NCBI GenBank assembly: GCA_947630015.1
Contig: CANRFY010000010.1
Coordinates: 1-64,000, forward strand
Source of the DNA: an uncultured Clostridia bacterium
GTDB lineage: Bacteria > Bacillota > Clostridia > Oscillospirales > CAG-272
Direction: 5' to 3'
Length of the DNA stretch: 64,000 bases
Position numbers and translations under genes: made by a program
Notes under the pieces: generated by a model
Told to the model about the DNA's origin: nothing
Databases searched by the model: none
The model's input: the letters and a program-made list of their open reading frames with translations, nothing else
Shown: positions 61,281 to 64,000 of the stretch, piece after piece
Position numbering within the stretch: position 1 is the first letter of the stretch
Layout of the letters: every line of letters starts with the position of its first letter

Positions 61281-61390
61281 ATTTCGGGGCGCTGCCCCGA
61301 ACCCCGCTTAAGGAACTTCTTATAAGAAGTTCCTTAAGAATCTTCAAGAATTTTTATGACAATGGTTATTAGGCGAGTGTGTTAGCCTCT
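61281..61390 (+). repeat. Dispersed intergenic repeat, copy E
   Basis: GGGGCGCTGCCCC hairpin, ACCCCGCTTAAGG, the inverted repeat AACTTCTTATAAGAAGTT, CCTTAAGAATCTTC, TTTTTATGACAATGG and the extended tail GGCGAGTGTGTTAGCCTCTGC. It starts 15 bases after the pyrG stop. Confidence 0.85.
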
Positions 61391-61440
61391 GCATCGCGCG
61401 TTTGTGCAAGGGCGGCTGATCGATATAATTGCTGCGAGTG

Positions 61441-61482
61441 ACTGGGAAAGCGTTTGAAAAACGCTTTCCCAGTCATTTTTTT
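61441..61482 (+). terminator. Strong terminator before the GH36 gene
   Basis: Arms 61441-61455 and 61459-61473 are perfect 15-bp complements with loop GAA, followed by CATTTTTTT. Confidence 0.93.
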
Positions 61483-61485
61483 ATG

Positions 61486-61514
61486 TTGTGTCTGCGGGCG
61501 GAATATGGTATACT
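61486..61514 (+). promoter_or_regulatory. Promoter of the GH36 gene
   Basis: TTGTGT (61486-61491) and TATACT (61509-61514) are 17 bases apart, directly after the terminator. Confidence 0.6.
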
Positions 61515-61564
61515 TTTATTGCGATCGTAAATGATCAGATTGAACATCGACAGTGAGGCAACAG

Positions 61565-63760
61565 ATGCCGATACGGTATTTTGACGACAAACGCATATTC
61601 AAGCTTGACACGTCCGGTTCGTCGTACATTTTCAAGATCGGGCGCGCCGGATACGTTATGGGGCTTTATTACGGGAAAAGGCTGACCGATCACGACGTCG
61701 ACTATCTTACGGTCCGCGAGGGACACGATTCCACCGTGCCGCTTTCCGCCGACGTCGACGACGACTGGAGATTCTCCCCCGACACGATGCAGGCCGAATA
61801 TCCCGCATACGGGACGGGAGATTTCCGCATATCGGCGCTTCGCATCAAAAGCGGCGGTGTCGGCGTCACCGACTGCCGCTATATTTCGCACCGCATATAT
61901 GAGGGCAAATCCGATCCGTGCGGGATGCCGCACACGCGCGCCGGCGCGGACGACGCGGACACGCTCGAGCTTGTCTGCCGCGACGTTACGGGCGCGGTGA
62001 TCACGCTTTACTATACGGCGTACAGGCGTCATCCCGTGATCGTGCGCCGCGCGCGTATCGCGAATTCGTCGGCGCTGCCGATGACGATCGAGCGCGCTTA
62101 CAGCGCGTCCGTCGATTTCACGCATCCGGAGTTTTCGCTTCTGCATTTGTGGGGCTGCTGGGCGCGCGAGCGCAAGCCGGAGCGCAGACGACTCGGCCAC
62201 GGGATCACGACGATATCAAGCTCGCGCGGAGCGTCGAGCCATTATCACAATCCGTTCGCGGCGCTGCTGTCGCCGGACTGCGGCGAGGAGACGGGCGAGG
62301 CATACGGATTTTCGCTCGTTTACAGCGGCAATTTCTCGATCGACGCGGAGGTGGACGCGTTCGGACTGACGCGCATCATGTGCGGGATCAATCCCGACGG
62401 CTTCTCATGGAAGCTCGATTCGGGCGAGTCGTTCGACACGCCCGAGGCCGTGCTTGTATATTCCGATTCCGGCGAGGGCGGGATGTCGAGGGCGTATCAC
62501 CGCTTCTGGCGCGATCATCTGCTCGCGAAAAAATGGCAGGGAGAGCCGCGTCCGATCGTGGTCAACAACTGGGAGGGAACGTATTTCGATTTCGACGCCG
62601 ACAGGCTCGTCTCGATCGCGAAGGCGGCGGCCGATCTCGGACTCGATATGCTCGTCGTCGACGACGGCTGGTTCGGCGTCAGGAATTCGGATCGCTGCTC
62701 GCTCGGCGACTGGGTATGCAACGAACGGAAGCTCCCGGGCGGGATCGGACGGCTTGCGGAGCGCGTGAACGCGCTCGGGATCAAGCTGGGGCTGTGGTTC
62801 GAGCCGGAGATGGCGAGCCGCGACAGCGATCTGTTCCGCGCGCATCCCGACTGGTGCATAAGGACAAACGGGCGCGGGATGTCGATCGCGCGTCACCAGT
62901 ACGTGCTTGATCTGTCGCGCGCCGAGGTCAGGGATTACATATTCGATTCGCTGAGCGCGATATTGTCGACGGCGAACGTCGAGTACGTGAAATGGGATTT
63001 TAACCGAAATCTGACCGAGTATTCGCGCGCCGATCTGCCGGACGACAGACAGGGCGAGCTGTTCCACCGCTACGTACTCGGGCTTTACGAGCTGCTTGAC
63101 CGCATAACGGCGTCGTTCCCCGACGTGCTGCTCGAGGGATGCGCCTCCGGCGGCGGACGCTACGACCCGGGTATGCTTTACTATTTCCCGCAGTATTGGA
63201 CGAGCGACGACACCGATCCGATCGAACGGCTGTCGATACAGTACGGAACGTCGATATGCTATCCCGCCTGCACGATGAGCTGCCACGTATCGGCGTCGCC
63301 GAATCATCAGACGGGGCGTCAAACGGCGCTCAAAACGCGCGCGGACACGGCGATGGCGGGCATATTCGGATACGAGCTTGACACGGCGCGGCTGACGGAC
63401 GCGGAGCGCGCCGAGATAAAAGCGCAGGTGGAGGAATACAGGGCGTCGCGTCATATCGTGACGGACGGCGATCTGTACAGACTGATCCGCCCCGAAACGA
63501 TTACGCACGGGGGCGTCGTCTGCGCGTGGGAATACGTGACGGAGGACAAATCGGAGGCGATTTTCACATATGTCTGCGAGCGCACCGTGATCGCGCCGGT
63601 ATCGTTTGTGAGACTGCGCGGACTCGATCCCGACCGCATATATACGGACGTTCAAAGCGGCGTCCGTTACCGTGGCGACACGCTGATGAACGCGGGACTT
63701 AATTTGTCGGGCGGCAGGCGCGACGGCGAATCTGTGCGGATCAGATTCATCGCGGACTGA
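61565..63760 (+). CDS. Alpha-galactosidase (GH36)
   Basis: A 731-residue intracellular glycosidase acting on raffinose-type or other alpha-galactosides. Landmarks of GH36: NNWEGTYFDFD, DMLVVDDGWFG, KLGLWFEPEMAS, the nucleophile in KWDFNR (Asp478), the substrate loop CASGGGRYDPG and the acid/base in WTSDDTDP (Asp548). The ATG at 61565 has GAGG just upstream; an in-frame GTG at 61553 is the alternative. No signal peptide and no sugar transporter nearby. Confidence 0.95.
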   Translation: MPIRYFDDKRIFKLDTSGSSYIFKIGRAGYVMGLYYGKRLTDHDVDYLTVREGHDSTVPLSADVDDDWRFSPDTMQAEYPAYGTGDFRISALRIKSGGVGVTDCRYISHRIYEGKSDPCGMPHTRAGADDADTLELVCRDVTGAVITLYYTAYRRHPVIVRRARIANSSALPMTIERAYSASVDFTHPEFSLLHLWGCWARERKPERRRLGHGITTISSSRGASSHYHNPFAALLSPDCGEETGEAYGFSLVYSGNFSIDAEVDAFGLTRIMCGINPDGFSWKLDSGESFDTPEAVLVYSDSGEGGMSRAYHRFWRDHLLAKKWQGEPRPIVVNNWEGTYFDFDADRLVSIAKAAADLGLDMLVVDDGWFGVRNSDRCSLGDWVCNERKLPGGIGRLAERVNALGIKLGLWFEPEMASRDSDLFRAHPDWCIRTNGRGMSIARHQYVLDLSRAEVRDYIFDSLSAILSTANVEYVKWDFNRNLTEYSRADLPDDRQGELFHRYVLGLYELLDRITASFPDVLLEGCASGGGRYDPGMLYYFPQYWTSDDTDPIERLSIQYGTSICYPACTMSCHVSASPNHQTGRQTALKTRADTAMAGIFGYELDTARLTDAERAEIKAQVEEYRASRHIVTDGDLYRLIRPETITHGGVVCAWEYVTEDKSEAIFTYVCERTVIAPVSFVRLRGLDPDRIYTDVQSGVRYRGDTLMNAGLNLSGGRRDGESVRIRFIAD

Positions 63761-63857
63761 CCGCGGACCCCGAAATATTTATGATTCTACGATTTAACTA
63801 AAATTCACCATACGGATTTGTGAAAAACTACCTATTTTATTTTTGACGCACGTATGG

Positions 63858-63863
63858 TACAAT
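63858..63863 (+). promoter_or_regulatory. -10 element of the terminal ncRNA
   Basis: TACAAT at 63858-63863; a TTGACG lies only 9 bases upstream, too close to serve as its -35, so the -35 is weak or atypical. The expected start is near 63870. Confidence 0.4.
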
Positions 63864-63869
63864 AATAGT

Positions 63870-64000
63870 GAACTCTGCGGGGTTCGTGACAGCTCGGTTA
63901 TTAAAACCCACGATAGAATAAATGGGGTCGCCCTTCGGCGGGGTCGATGCAGGCCTCCCGCTCGCCTATCTGCGACGGACGTTGGAAGCTCAAAAACCGT
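63870..64000 (+). ncRNA. ssrS: Probable 6S RNA (5' part)
   Basis: After the GH36 stop there is no ORF of note, and the sequence from CTCTGCGGGGTTCGTGACAGC resembles the 5' closing-stem region of bacterial 6S RNA, followed by helices such as GTCGCCCTTCGGCGGGG. The transcript would run off the right edge, so the pairing 3' closing strand cannot be checked here. 6S RNA mimics an open promoter and binds RNA polymerase in stationary phase. Another small structured RNA is possible. Confidence 0.5.

Overview
The window looks like a contig from an uncultured, high-G+C member of the Clostridia, plausibly a gut Oscillospirales- or Christensenellales-type anaerobe. This is inferred from gene content: an Rnf-family operon, rubrerythrin, a Zur/ZnuABC operon, a D-aspartate cross-bridge peptidoglycan operon, Gram-positive pilus and competence genes, strong AGGAGG-type ribosome sites and consensus TTGACA/TATAAT promoters. 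No ribosomal RNA, CRISPR array, phage or IS element was seen. Coding density is very high and many genes overlap by ATGA.

Layout. 1-5815: a tandem array of secreted lipoproteins (one partial, three full copies, one divergent member) interrupted by an AT-rich secreted protein gene that lies between 20-bp inverted repeats. 5850-9160: an ABC exporter whose permease is two ABC-2 units fused. 9164-9567: a tRNA-Arg(CCT) preceded by three tandem copies of only its 5' half. 9757-16502: htpG, a prephenate-dehydratase-like protein, birA, a phosphohexomutase and a WecG/TagA-SanA fusion. 16599-20016: an HMA metal chaperone and then a three-gene type IV pilus cassette in which PilB and PilC are one protein. 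20227-22494: comEC with a degraded metallo-hydrolase domain. 22509-25466: zur-znuA-znuC-znuB with a perfect 7-1-7 Fur-type operator. 25840-31144: vanY, a YtqB/MnmM-type methylase, obgE and gpmI. 31226-33223: an Xre regulator, a leucine-rich-repeat surface protein with an EF-hand loop, and tRNA-Glu/tRNA-Met. 33447-37399: a strongly divergent Rnf-like operon. 37457-41224: pruA, an Sfp-type transferase, a cytidylate-kinase-like protein and a stand-alone ComEC-type hydrolase. 41311-46659: an ECF sigma factor with a long C-terminal extension, a GH106-like glycosidase and a Cthe_2159-type binding lipoprotein. 46855-53866: rubrerythrin and the operon asnB-aslA-racemase-dac-murE. 53976-58802: a YfcE-type phosphoesterase, three small unknown genes, and an operon for a PpiC lipoprotein, a glycosidase-like protein and a kinase-like protein. 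58980-63760: a mismatch glycosylase, pyrG and a GH36 alpha-galactosidase. The window ends inside a probable 6S RNA.

Most interesting systems. (1) The Rnf-like operon keeps the fold of RnfC, D, E and A and both [4Fe-4S] motifs of RnfC, but has lost the RnfC NADH/FMN motifs and the RnfA/RnfE cysteines, has an Asp/Thr-rich protein in place of RnfG, and has no RnfB beside it; it reads as a repurposed complex rather than a standard NAD:ferredoxin pump. (2) DNA-uptake parts are spread and simplified: a fused PilB-PilC motor, one pilin, a peptidase, ComEC with a dead hydrolase domain, and an intact hydrolase elsewhere. (3) murE without the meso-diaminopimelate motif is co-transcribed with genes expected to make D-Asp/D-Asn cross-bridges. 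(4) Three transcribed 5' tRNA-half repeats lie upstream of an intact tRNA-Arg. A dispersed repeat of about 80-120 bp, found five times between genes, runs through the whole window.
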